A stretch of DNA of 64,000 nucleotides from PCC-6802 sp943367755 (lineage in GTDB: Bacteria > Cyanobacteriota > Cyanobacteriia > Pseudanabaenales > Pseudanabaenaceae), in contig CALRKB020000017.1 of NCBI GenBank assembly GCA_943367755.1, positions 14,171 to 78,170 of the forward strand. Reading direction: 5' to 3'. The position numbers and the translations under genes are program-made. Shown in pieces: positions 18,127-26,176 of the stretch; the first letter of the stretch is position 1; each line of letters opens with the position of its first letter. The notes beneath the pieces were generated by a model. The model ran no database searches and was not told where the DNA came from. It saw only the letters and a list, made by a program, of their open reading frames with translations.

Positions 18127-18299
18127 AAATTTGACGATAACTGCCAATCACGACCTGGCTAAACGGGCAAAATGCCTGTAAATATCCAGGACAAAGTTGT
18201 ACGCCAATTGCCAACTCTTAAGCCCAAACAAGCTTTCTATACTTTGCCTTCTGCAAGCAAAGCGAACAGCTTCTAATTGCTGACCGCTCAAAATCGGGC

Positions 18300-19577
18300 T
18301 TAATTGCGACTTACAGAAGGCGTCTGAGGGTTTTGGACGCGAGTCGAAAGCACCTCCAAAGCTTTAGCGTACTGAGGATCGGCAACAGTACCGATCAAAT
18401 CTCGGTTTTTAACTAGACGTTCGCGATCTGCATCCGTGAGATCGATGCTGAAGTCAGGTTTAATCCCAGCATGGTTGATATCCGTGCCTTTGGGTGTGTA
18501 GTACTTAGCGATCGTTACTGCTAGACCCGAACCGTCACCGAGGGAATGGACTGACTGCACTAGGCCCTTACCAAAAGTCTTACTGCCAACTAAGACTGCT
18601 CGCTTATTGTCTTGCAGGGCTCCCGACAGAATTTCACTAGCGCTAGCTGAGCCGCCGTCTACTAGCACAACCAGTGGTTTATCCGTCAGAGACTGGCGAT
18701 TAGCTGTGAGCCTTTCGCTTTCACCCTTGCGATCGATTGTGGAGACGATTGTGGCATTATCCAGCCACATTCTGGCAATTTCGGCACTGGAGTACAGCAA
18801 GCCACCAGGATTAGACCTTAGATCGAGAATAAAGCCTTTGACATTCTGGTCAACCTGTACCTGGATTGCTTTACGCATATCGTTGGCCGCATTGCCATTA
18901 AATTGGATGAGGCGAATATAGCCAACCTTCCCAATGTTGGAGTCACGCACCTCAGCTTTAACTGGATGGACTTCTATTTTTGCCCTTTGCAGTTCCACAT
19001 CAAATGCACGACCACCACGCAGCACTCCTAGTTTCACCTTAGTACCTTCAGGGCCGCGAATTAATGCCACAGCCTGGTTAATATCCATACCTTCTGTGCT
19101 CTTACCGGCGATCGTGGTAATGGTGTCTTTGGCTAAAATACCAGCTTGAGCAGCAGGAGAACCCTCGATCGGTGCAATCACCGTCAGCTTCTTCGTGGCT
19201 TCATCCATCCCCAGTTGAATACCAACACCGGTTAGTTCTCCCGATGTATCGATTTGCATGCTCTTGAACTGTTCTGGATCCATAAATCGGGTGTATGGAT
19301 CGTCTAAAGTTTTGAGCATCTCCCTCACAGAACGGTAGGCTTCTGCTTTAGAAGCATAATCGCGACTGAGATATCTGCGTCTAGTTTGTTGCCAATCTAC
19401 TTTGTTAAAGTTGCCGTCAACATAGTCGCGATTGATAATCTGCCAAACCTCATCCACCAGTTCTTTAGGGCTACTTTTGAATGCAGCTACACTAGGGTTT
19501 GCTAACTGAAACCCAATAACAGCTACTGCTGTTGCTAATGCTGCTGTTGTGGTTAGTACAAGTCCGCGTTTTGCCAT
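18300..19577 (-). CDS. Carboxyl-terminal processing protease (S41)
   Basis: This exported serine protease trims C-termini; the cyanobacterial CtpA paralogue matures photosystem II D1. It has an N-terminal hydrophobic helix that serves as signal or anchor, a PDZ domain at about 105-190 (GVGIQLG onward) and the S41 catalytic core. The Ser/Lys dyad is seen in GSASASEILSGALQD and GSKTFGKGLVQ. The active serine and lysine are 25 residues apart, as in E. coli Tsp. The ATG at 19577 is preferred to one two codons upstream. Which of CtpA, CtpB or CtpC it is cannot be settled here. Confidence 0.92.
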   Translation of the reverse strand: MAKRGLVLTTTAALATAVAVIGFQLANPSVAAFKSSPKELVDEVWQIINRDYVDGNFNKVDWQQTRRRYLSRDYASKAEAYRSVREMLKTLDDPYTRFMDPEQFKSMQIDTSGELTGVGIQLGMDEATKKLTVIAPIEGSPAAQAGILAKDTITTIAGKSTEGMDINQAVALIRGPEGTKVKLGVLRGGRAFDVELQRAKIEVHPVKAEVRDSNIGKVGYIRLIQFNGNAANDMRKAIQVQVDQNVKGFILDLRSNPGGLLYSSAEIARMWLDNATIVSTIDRKGESERLTANRQSLTDKPLVVLVDGGSASASEILSGALQDNKRAVLVGSKTFGKGLVQSVHSLGDGSGLAVTIAKYYTPKGTDINHAGIKPDFSIDLTDADRERLVKNRDLIGTVADPQYAKALEVLSTRVQNPQTPSVSRN

Positions 19578-19748
19578 GAGCATTATTTGTGAGGTTGACT
19601 TTGTGCACAGATTATACAGACTAATCTAGCATAGGTTCCTAGTAGCGTGTGGGCTCGCAAAATTACTTCAGAATCTATGCAAGCAACATCCCTAATTCCT
19701 AGTACAATATCGGGGTATGATTGGCTAAAGTTAGTTACTGACTTCATC

Positions 19749-20189
19749 GTGGAACTTTCTCTCAAATGTGAATATGCAATCCTAGCTTTACTGGAGCTGG
19801 CCAGTTGTTTTGCGGCAGCTCAACCCTTACAAAGTCGTCAGATTGCTAGTCAAAGGAATATCCCCGATCGCTACTTAGAACACCTTCTGGCTACCTTAAG
19901 ACGTAATGGCTTGTTACGCAGCCAACGTGGATCGAGGGGCGGCTATTTATTGGCGCGTGAGCCTTGGAGTATAAGCATCCTAGATATTATCCGTTGTATT
20001 GAAGGCAGTGATGCCTCTATAGCAAATGCGCAGAAAAGCAATATGGATACGGAAGCTATTTCTGTAGTGCAGGAGCTATGGCAAGCATCTCAGCAAGCCG
20101 CAACCGATGTTTTAGGCAAATGCACATTAAAAGATTTGTACGAACTGGAGAAGCAACGTCAGTTGTCTACCACGATGTATTACATATAA
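19749..20189 (+). CDS. Rrf2-family transcriptional regulator
   Basis: From the GTG at 19749 the product has about 146 residues and fits the Rrf2 winged-helix plan: VELSLKCEYAILALLELA, IASQRNIPDRYLEHLLATLRRNGLLRSQRGSRGGYLLAREP, then the dimer helix with DIIRCIEGSD. The three clustered cysteines of iron-sulfur IscR are missing, so it is more like the redox-insensitive CymR type. The upstream ATG would add 34 residues outside the family. It sits 36 bases before cysK on the same strand and faces the S41 protease gene, so it may control cysteine synthesis. Confidence 0.88.
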   Translation: MELSLKCEYAILALLELASCFAAAQPLQSRQIASQRNIPDRYLEHLLATLRRNGLLRSQRGSRGGYLLAREPWSISILDIIRCIEGSDASIANAQKSNMDTEAISVVQELWQASQQAATDVLGKCTLKDLYELEKQRQLSTTMYYI

Positions 20190-20225
20190 GTGTTAGTAAG
20201 TATTAGGTAAGTTTTTGGTCTTGAT

Positions 20226-21179
20226 ATGAAAATCGCCCATAACATCACAGAATTAATTGGTCGAACTCCCCTCGTAGAGCTAAATCGTATTCCCCAAGCT
20301 GAGGGCTGTCTAGCGCGGATTGTGGTTAAGTTGGAAGGCATGAATCCTGCGGCCTCAGTTAAGGATCGCATTGGCATTAGTATGGTCGATGAAGCCGAAA
20401 AGAAGGGGCAGATTTCACCTGGGAAAACTACCCTGGTGGAACCAACGTCTGGCAATACCGGCATTGCTTTAGCAATGGTTGCTGCCGCTAAAGGCTATCG
20501 CTTGATTCTGACGATGCCAGATACGATGAGCATGGAACGTAGATCCATGTTGCGTGCCTATGGCGCTGAGCTAGAGCTTACCCCTGGTAGTGAAGGTATG
20601 GGTGGTGCAATTCGTCGCGCTACCGAAATTGCATCTAGTATGCCTAACGCTTATATGTTGCAACAGTTTCGCAATCCTGCTAATCCTGCAATTCATCGCG
20701 CCACCACAGCGATGGAGATTTGGGAAGATACGGATGGACAGGTAGATTTTCTCGTGTCTGGTGTAGGGACGGGAGGCACAATTACTGGTGTGGCAGAGGC
20801 AATTAAACAACATAAACCTGGCTTTAAGGCGATCGCGGTAGAACCTGCTAATAGCCCCGTGCTATCTGGTGGTTCGCCTGGACCGCATAAAATTCAGGGG
20901 ATTGGTGCTGGTTTCGTGCCTGAGGTATTGAATACATCATTGATTGATGAAGTAATTACAGTAACTGACGATCAGGCGATCGCCTATGGACGCAGGCTAG
21001 CTCGAGAAGAAGGTCTACTGTCAGGTATATCTAGTGGCGCGGCGCTGTATGCCTCAATTCAGGTGGCTAAGCGAGCGGAAAACAAGGGCAAACTCATAGT
21101 GATGATTCAACCAAGCTTCGGCGAACGTTATCTCAGCACTCCTCTGTTTCAAGATCCTGAGCTAGTTGCACTTAGCTAG
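20226..21179 (+). CDS. cysK: Cysteine synthase A (O-acetylserine sulfhydrylase)
   Basis: The 317-residue PLP enzyme makes cysteine from O-acetylserine and sulfide. Visible marks are ITELIGRTPLVELN, the PLP lysine Lys46 in ASVKDRIG, the substrate loop PTSGNTGIALA, the phosphate-binding GTGGTITGV loop, and AVEPANSPVLSGG followed by KIQGIGAGFVP. The length is normal. It is probably cotranscribed with the Rrf2 regulator just upstream. It converges with rsmH across a 13-base gap. Confidence 0.97.
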   Translation: MKIAHNITELIGRTPLVELNRIPQAEGCLARIVVKLEGMNPAASVKDRIGISMVDEAEKKGQISPGKTTLVEPTSGNTGIALAMVAAAKGYRLILTMPDTMSMERRSMLRAYGAELELTPGSEGMGGAIRRATEIASSMPNAYMLQQFRNPANPAIHRATTAMEIWEDTDGQVDFLVSGVGTGGTITGVAEAIKQHKPGFKAIAVEPANSPVLSGGSPGPHKIQGIGAGFVPEVLNTSLIDEVITVTDDQAIAYGRRLAREEGLLSGISSGAALYASIQVAKRAENKGKLIVMIQPSFGERYLSTPLFQDPELVALS

Positions 21180-21192
21180 TATTCTGCCAGTC

Positions 21193-22068
21193 CTAGTTCA
21201 ATCGCTCTGCTAACCGCAATTTAGCCGAACGCGAGCGGGCATTTATTGATATCTCTGCTTCTGTAGCGACGATCGGTTTTTTGGTAATTACCTGAAGGCG
21301 GAGGTCCTCTTTAAATGCGTGCTTTACTCGGCGATCTTCCAAACTATGGAAGCTGATCACTCCTAGCTTACCGCCTGGTTTGAGCCAGTCTGGCACAAGC
21401 TGGAGCCAGTTTTCTAAGATCTGCAATTCCTGGTTAACAGCGATGCGTAAAGCTTGAAATACTCGTGTAGCGGGATGGATTCTGCCATAGCGATAATTGC
21501 GTGGGACGCACCGGGCGATCGCTTCTGCTAGTTGTGTAGTGGTATGGAACGGTCTTTGTGCCACGATCGCCCGCGCAATCCGTCGTGATAATCTTTCTTC
21601 GCCGAGTTGGAAAAAAATATCGGCTAATTCTACTTCCGCACTATGGTTAATTATCTCAGCAGCAGTCAGAGACTGTCGCGGATCCATACGCATATCCAAA
21701 TCACCTGTTTCTCTAAAGCTAAATCCCCGTTCTGGCAGATCTAGCTGCGCCGAACTCACCCCTAAATCGGCAATAATGCCATCAAAGCGATATCCATTAA
21801 CAGGAGAATAGTCGTTAAAGTTGCCATGCCAAAACTGAACCTGTGACTCGTAGGCAGCTAACTTTTGTTTTGCCGCCGCGATCGCCATTTCATCCTGGTC
21901 AATTGCGATTAGTTTCACATCCGGTGCTGCTGCCAGAATCAAGGCACTATGCCCACCACCGCCCACGGTGCAGTCAAGGTAATATCCTCCAGCCATAATT
22001 CCCAATCCTTCGATCAGGGCATCAGCTAGGACAGGAATGTGATGAAAATCTGGTTTTGAGTTAGCCAA
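21193..22068 (-). CDS. rsmH: 16S rRNA m4C1402 methyltransferase RsmH
   Basis: The 291-residue SAM-dependent enzyme methylates N4 of C1402 in 16S rRNA. It has the opening HIPVLADALIEGL, the SAM loop LDCTVGGGGHSALIL, the ADLGVSSAQLDLPERGFSF family motif, RIHPATRVFQALRIAVN and GVISFHSLEDRRVKHAF. The start codon is TTG at 22068; the next ATG would remove part of the conserved N-terminus. No ftsL or mra operon partner is nearby. It is followed at 13 bases by the convergent cysK stop. Confidence 0.96.
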   Translation of the reverse strand: MANSKPDFHHIPVLADALIEGLGIMAGGYYLDCTVGGGGHSALILAAAPDVKLIAIDQDEMAIAAAKQKLAAYESQVQFWHGNFNDYSPVNGYRFDGIIADLGVSSAQLDLPERGFSFRETGDLDMRMDPRQSLTAAEIINHSAEVELADIFFQLGEERLSRRIARAIVAQRPFHTTTQLAEAIARCVPRNYRYGRIHPATRVFQALRIAVNQELQILENWLQLVPDWLKPGGKLGVISFHSLEDRRVKHAFKEDLRLQVITKKPIVATEAEISINARSRSAKLRLAERLN

Positions 22069-22156
22069 AGGGAAGTAATTAATTGTGCCTCAATCCAGAA
22101 TATAGCAATTTGCATATCAGCTCGAACCGGGCGGAAACATAGGCCTGACCATACAG

Positions 22157-22741
22157 CTAGTTTAACCGTGCAAGAATCCAGGTTACCGCTGCGGACAGAT
22201 CGGCAGCGATGCACTCTGGCTGCACTGCATGTTGATAGTTACCCGCCAGCACCTGTTCGCCATAGCCGCTAGATACGAGGATGCCTTTACAGCCAGCATT
22301 ACGCGCCAAATCAATATCAGTGGCTTTATCTCCGACCATAAAGCTGCGTCGCAAATCTAAATCGTGTTGCCAGGCAGCGGCGACCAACATGCCTGTATTC
22401 GGCTTGCGCCAGGTAGAGCAATAGGTAAGGTCTGGATTAACGCCACCCTCAGGCTGACTTAGCGAGCCACAATAATAGAGCGCATCCAGATGTGCGCCTG
22501 CTTCTTGCTTGAGCAAGTCTTGCAAGCGATCGTGCAGTGCCTCGATGTGACCGAGGGAGTAATAGCCTCTGGCAGCTCCGGCTTGATTGGAAACCAGGCA
22601 ACAAAAGATCTGATGCTCGTTGAGCGATCGCACTGCCGCCGCCGCACCAGGCATTAGTACTAAATCTTCCAAGTGATGAATGTAACCAGCTTCTTGATTG
22701 AGTACGCCATCACGGTCAAGAAATACTGCAGATTTGAGCAT
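22157..22741 (-). CDS. gmhB: HAD phosphatase, GmhB-like heptose bisphosphatase
   Basis: The 194-residue HAD-IIIA protein has the nucleophile motif FLDRDGVLN (Asp9, Asp11), VSNQAG as motif II, WRKPNTGML as motif III and FMVGDKATDIDLA as motif IV. This is the GmhB plan, which removes the C7 phosphate of heptose 1,7-bisphosphate on the way to LPS heptose. GmhB normally has a zinc loop with four Cys/His. Here only Cys91 and Cys108 remain in the loop between motifs II and III, so zinc binding may be lost. No other heptose gene is present. Confidence 0.8.
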   Translation of the reverse strand: MLKSAVFLDRDGVLNQEAGYIHHLEDLVLMPGAAAAVRSLNEHQIFCCLVSNQAGAARGYYSLGHIEALHDRLQDLLKQEAGAHLDALYYCGSLSQPEGGVNPDLTYCSTWRKPNTGMLVAAAWQHDLDLRRSFMVGDKATDIDLARNAGCKGILVSSGYGEQVLAGNYQHAVQPECIAADLSAAVTWILARLN

Positions 22742-22778
22742 AATGGTTGCAGATTTTCAGTATTAAAGACAGGAAATT

Positions 22779-23453
22779 TTAGCTGCGAAACAAGCGTGCA
22801 TATTGGATTTCGTGTGCCATGCTCGCCAGCGATAATCCCCAGGTACATGCTTCTAGCTCATCATCGGCAAGATGCATGACTTCCCGCGCTGTCTCAGCAA
22901 TACGGGGTTGTAAATCGAGCAGCATTTGTTGGCCTGCGGTCTGTCCGAGCGGAATCAGTTTCACACCTGCCCCCACGAGGTTACTCGCCCAACTATAGAG
23001 ATAACCGATCGCAGTTGTGGCGAGATCGATTTGCCAGCGTTCAGCCGCGATCGCAAAGGCGATCGCAAAGTTATAGTTTTTATCCCTTGCTAAAGACAAA
23101 TCTAGACTCGGCTGCAAATTTTGCATTAGACGTACCAGGCTTTGACCCATTTGCCAACTTTGGTGGCGTAACTCTTCAGTTTCTCGCGCTGCCGAGAGCC
23201 AGTCATTCCAGTACCACAGCATATCCATATTTTGAGAGGCGATTGCCTCATAAGCACGTACTAAAATCGCGGCTTCCATGTGGATTGAGCCAAAGCGTAG
23301 TTCTTGGATTAGCCAATGTTGTAAGCGATCGCTGCTGTCGATTTTGCCACTGTCAACTAGATATTCTAGTCCTTCGGAGTAGCTATAGGCCCCGACAGGT
23401 AAAGCTGAGCTTGCCAGTTGCAGTAAGTGCATTAGGGTAATGGCATCAGGCAT
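22779..23453 (-). CDS. ureF: Urease accessory protein UreF
   Basis: The all-helical protein (about 224 residues from ATG 23453) works with UreD and UreG to carbamylate and load nickel into urease. Family marks are LLQLASSALPVGAYSYSEGLEYLV, RETEELRHQSWQMGQSL, WASNLVGAGVKLIPLGQTAGQQML and a C-terminal CTWGLSLASMAHEIQYARLFRS. The ATG at 23453 is chosen because it fits the family and overlaps the ureE stop by 8 bases; an upstream in-frame ATG lies inside ureE. The structural urease genes and ureD/ureG are not in the window. Confidence 0.95.
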   Translation of the reverse strand: MPDAITLMHLLQLASSALPVGAYSYSEGLEYLVDSGKIDSSDRLQHWLIQELRFGSIHMEAAILVRAYEAIASQNMDMLWYWNDWLSAARETEELRHQSWQMGQSLVRLMQNLQPSLDLSLARDKNYNFAIAFAIAAERWQIDLATTAIGYLYSWASNLVGAGVKLIPLGQTAGQQMLLDLQPRIAETAREVMHLADDELEACTWGLSLASMAHEIQYARLFRS

Positions 23454-23949
23454 GGGAATGGTGCTCACTTGCGTGATCAGCTTCGTGCTTATCTTCATGG
23501 CTGTGGTGGGCAGCATAGGCTCCTGCTTCTGGCTCAAATGGCAGAACCTCTTCGGTTACATGCAGACCCATGCGATGCAGCATATCGGCTAGCACGGAAT
23601 CTGGCTCTAGTCTCAGGTAATCGAGGGTGATTTCGAGTGGGATGTGACGATTGCCAAGGTGATAGGCAGCTCGCAGCAAATCTAACAGTGTATGGGCAGT
23701 GACTGTCATCACTGGTTCGGGTTTGGCAACTACCATAACTAACTGTCTGGGAGTGTTGGTATCAGACTCGCTCACCAATATATCGCCGTGCTGCAATATA
23801 GTGCCTCTGGCTAAATGCAATCTGACCTCTATGCCTTCGGTAGTGAGGAATTGTTTGCGACTACGGCGGCGCTCCTCGGCAGTCAGGGGTAGGGTGAGAT
23901 CGGCAGGGGTAGGGCGATCGGCTAGTAGGCGATCGGTTAGGGTTAGCAT
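23446..23949 (-). CDS. ureE: Urease accessory protein UreE, nickel carrier
   Basis: This 167-residue nickel metallochaperone hands Ni(II) to the urease maturation complex. The N-terminal domain contains LPLTAEERRRSRKQFLTTEG and LHLARGTILQHGDILVSE. The C-terminal ferredoxin-like domain has AYHLGNRHIPLEI with the conserved nickel histidine region, and DSVLADMLHRMGLHV. The last 20 residues hold eight histidines, the usual extra metal-binding tail. It is the first gene of a ureE-ureF pair that overlaps by 8 bases, suggesting translational coupling. Confidence 0.96.
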   Translation of the reverse strand: MLTLTDRLLADRPTPADLTLPLTAEERRRSRKQFLTTEGIEVRLHLARGTILQHGDILVSESDTNTPRQLVMVVAKPEPVMTVTAHTLLDLLRAAYHLGNRHIPLEITLDYLRLEPDSVLADMLHRMGLHVTEEVLPFEPEAGAYAAHHSHEDKHEADHASEHHSHA

Positions 23950-24409
23950 GGAGATTATGCGCCAGAGAGGTAGTGTTGTCTATTTTAATCATTGACTAAA
24001 GTCGTGACTAGCAACACTTTTTTTATATTCTTAATATGAGATAAATTCTATGAACTACCATCTAGCCGCTTCGCTGAGCTAGAGGTTTCTGACGCTTCGT
24101 TTGAGTTACTTACCTTCTCACATCCGAGGGTGCGATTGATAGAGGTATCTCATCGACATCTAACGACGTTAGTTCCTAGCGCCGTGAGTAAAATATTCGG
24201 TTTACTCAAAATACTGAGAGGCTTATTGTTTCGCCGTAGTCTCAATTATCGGGTTATGAACTCCGGATACTGCCATCAACTGTATCGGTCTAGGGTAGAT
24301 AAGAGCTTCTATTCCGTAGAAAGAAGGTTGTCATCCTTGATAGCAAGCGGGTCTATTACAGTAATGCCTCGCTATGGCAATTTTACCATGATTTGCCGAC
24401 TCCGCTTCG
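23950..24409. other. Intergenic region with repeat fragments
   Basis: About 460 bases lie between the ureE-ureF promoter side and the end of the GGDEF-EAL gene. No reading frame has family resemblance. The stretch holds copies of a CGCTTCGCTGA word (24067-24077, and a partial at 24402-24409) and several palindromic segments. Confidence 0.4.
24062..24082. repeat. Palindrome with CGCTTCGCTGA loop
   Basis: CTAGC and GCTAG flank the 11-mer CGCTTCGCTGA. The same 11-mer, inverted, forms the loop of a larger hairpin at 24431-24457, so this is one member of a small local repeat family. Confidence 0.55.
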
Positions 24410-26176
24410 CTACATCGGCGCGCTATCCTTCCCCACCCTCAGCGAAGCGGGGTGGGGACTGCCGCGATCTAGTTCAATTTCAGCGACTGGAAGCGGTTTA
24501 GAAAATAAATAACCCTGGCCAAATTCACAACCGAGTTGTTTTAGCCACTGAAGTTGTTGAGTTGTTTCAATTCCTTCGGCAATGACGGCAAGTTCGAGTT
24601 GATTGCTCAGAGTAATAATGGTGTTCACAACTTGATAGTTCCGATTTCCAACTTGGAGTTGATTGACAAAGGAACGATCTATTTTCAGGGCATCTACTGG
24701 GAAGCGGTGCAGATAACCAAGGGAAGAATAACCCGTGCCAAAGTCATCAATAGCGATTTGAATTTGCCGCGATCGCAATTGTTCTGTGAGCGCGATCGCC
24801 ATTTCCGCATTATCCAAGATCGCACTTTCCGTAATTTCCAGTTTCAGGTGAGCCGGGTTGACAGCGGTTTCTGCCAATACCCGATCGATATCGCTCAGGA
24901 GAGTCGAGCAGGCAAATTGACGCACAGAAAGGTTTACGCTCACAGTTAACTCTGGCCAACCCTCTTGCTCCCAGGTGCGAAGTTGCTGACACGCCTGCTT
25001 CAATACCACCAGCCCAACTGGCACAATCAGTCCTGTTTCTTCCAGGCAGGGAATAAACTCTCCTGGTGAAACTAAGCCCCGTTCGGGATGTTGCCAACGT
25101 ACTAGTGCTTCAAACCCGCAAATATTTTCGGTTTGCAGATTGACAATCGGTTGGTAGTAGACAAGAAATTCTTGCCGTACCAGTGCTCGCTGCAAATCGT
25201 TTTCCAGGGTCAGGCGGTTCAACATTGCCAAAGACATTTGGCGATCGAAGATTTGATAGCAGCCCTTACCGCGCAGTTTGGCTTTGTACATTGCCGTATC
25301 GGCATCTTGCAATGGTTCTTCCGGTTGCTGATAAATACTACTGCCTAGCGCAATACCCATACAAGCAGTCATAAAGATTTCACAATCAGCAACTACAAAC
25401 GACGTCTCAAAACCCTGTAGAATCTCCTGGATGAATTGTTCAAGGGTGTTCTCGTCATTGATTTGATGCAGCAAAAAGCAGAACTCATCCTCACCAACCC
25501 GTGCTAACACATCACCAGAGCGCAAATGCTGTTGTAACCGCTCCGCAATGGCCAGCAGTAGTTGATTGCCAACTCCATAGCCGAAGGAACCGTTGATTAG
25601 TTTGAACCGATCGCAATCTAGATAAACCACGGCAAAAGACGACTCGCTTGCTTGCAACGCTTCACCTAACTTCTGAAGCAAAAACGTCCGACTGGGCAAC
25701 TGTGTCAGCGCATCTTGAAAAATCACGGTTTGCAACTCAGCCGTTCGCAGTTGTACTTTTTCTTCCAGCACGGCATTAAACGCAGCTAATTGCTGGTGCT
25801 GCTGTCGAATGCGTAACATCGATTGCACCCTTGCGTGCAACTCCAAACTGTTCAAGGGCTTGCTAATGAAGTCGTCTGCTCCAGCCAGCAAGCAGTTAGC
25901 CAGATCCTCTTTTGCTGTCAGAGCAGTCACCATGATGATGGGAACCAATTGCCATTTAGGCATCGCTTTGATGCGACGGCAGACCTCAATTCCATCAATT
26001 CCTGGCATCATGACATCCAGCAAAATTGCATCAGGTTGATACACTTCGAGTAGGGCGATTGCTTCTTGACCATTAGAAGCGTAGTGCAATTCATATCGAT
26101 TGGGTAAGAGCGACTCAATCACATCAAAGTTATTGGGATCGTCATCAATAACCAGGACAGAGGACTGAACGTTCAT
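24410..26176 (-). CDS. Response regulator with degenerate GGDEF and EAL domains
   Basis: The 588-residue protein has a receiver domain (1-123, phospho-acceptor Asp54 in LLDVMMP), a diguanylate-cyclase-like domain (about 150-310) and an EAL phosphodiesterase domain (about 318-565). The GGDEF motif reads GEDEF (228-232), so cyclase activity is doubtful. The EAL domain keeps FEAL (355-358), NLSVRQF, ITESAI, IDDFGTGYSSLGYL, KIDRSF and EGIET, so c-di-GMP hydrolysis is likely. It is the last gene of the signalling operon and overlaps the preceding kinase gene by 4 bases. Its final 20 residues are encoded by a repeat hairpin. Confidence 0.93.
   Translation of the reverse strand: MNVQSSVLVIDDDPNNFDVIESLLPNRYELHYASNGQEAIALLEVYQPDAILLDVMMPGIDGIEVCRRIKAMPKWQLVPIIMVTALTAKEDLANCLLAGADDFISKPLNSLELHARVQSMLRIRQQHQQLAAFNAVLEEKVQLRTAELQTVIFQDALTQLPSRTFLLQKLGEALQASESSFAVVYLDCDRFKLINGSFGYGVGNQLLLAIAERLQQHLRSGDVLARVGEDEFCFLLHQINDENTLEQFIQEILQGFETSFVVADCEIFMTACMGIALGSSIYQQPEEPLQDADTAMYKAKLRGKGCYQIFDRQMSLAMLNRLTLENDLQRALVRQEFLVYYQPIVNLQTENICGFEALVRWQHPERGLVSPGEFIPCLEETGLIVPVGLVVLKQACQQLRTWEQEGWPELTVSVNLSVRQFACSTLLSDIDRVLAETAVNPAHLKLEITESAILDNAEMAIALTEQLRSRQIQIAIDDFGTGYSSLGYLHRFPVDALKIDRSFVNQLQVGNRNYQVVNTIITLSNQLELAVIAEGIETTQQLQWLKQLGCEFGQGYLFSKPLPVAEIELDRGSPHPASLRVGKDSAPM
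24431..24457. repeat. Strong hairpin inside 3' end of GGDEF-EAL gene
   Basis: CCCCACCC and GGGTGGGG form a perfect 8-pair stem around the loop TCAGCGAAGCG, the inverse of the 11-mer at 24067. It lies within the last codons of the leftward gene. It could act as a terminator or be an inserted short repeat that changed the C-terminus. Confidence 0.6.

Noticed and set aside
24120..24420. Possible group II intron remnant or gene (GTGCGATTG start, small plus-strand frame)
   Set aside because: No domain V-like hairpin, no reverse transcriptase similarity, and the translated frame resembles nothing; repeats explain the stretch better.
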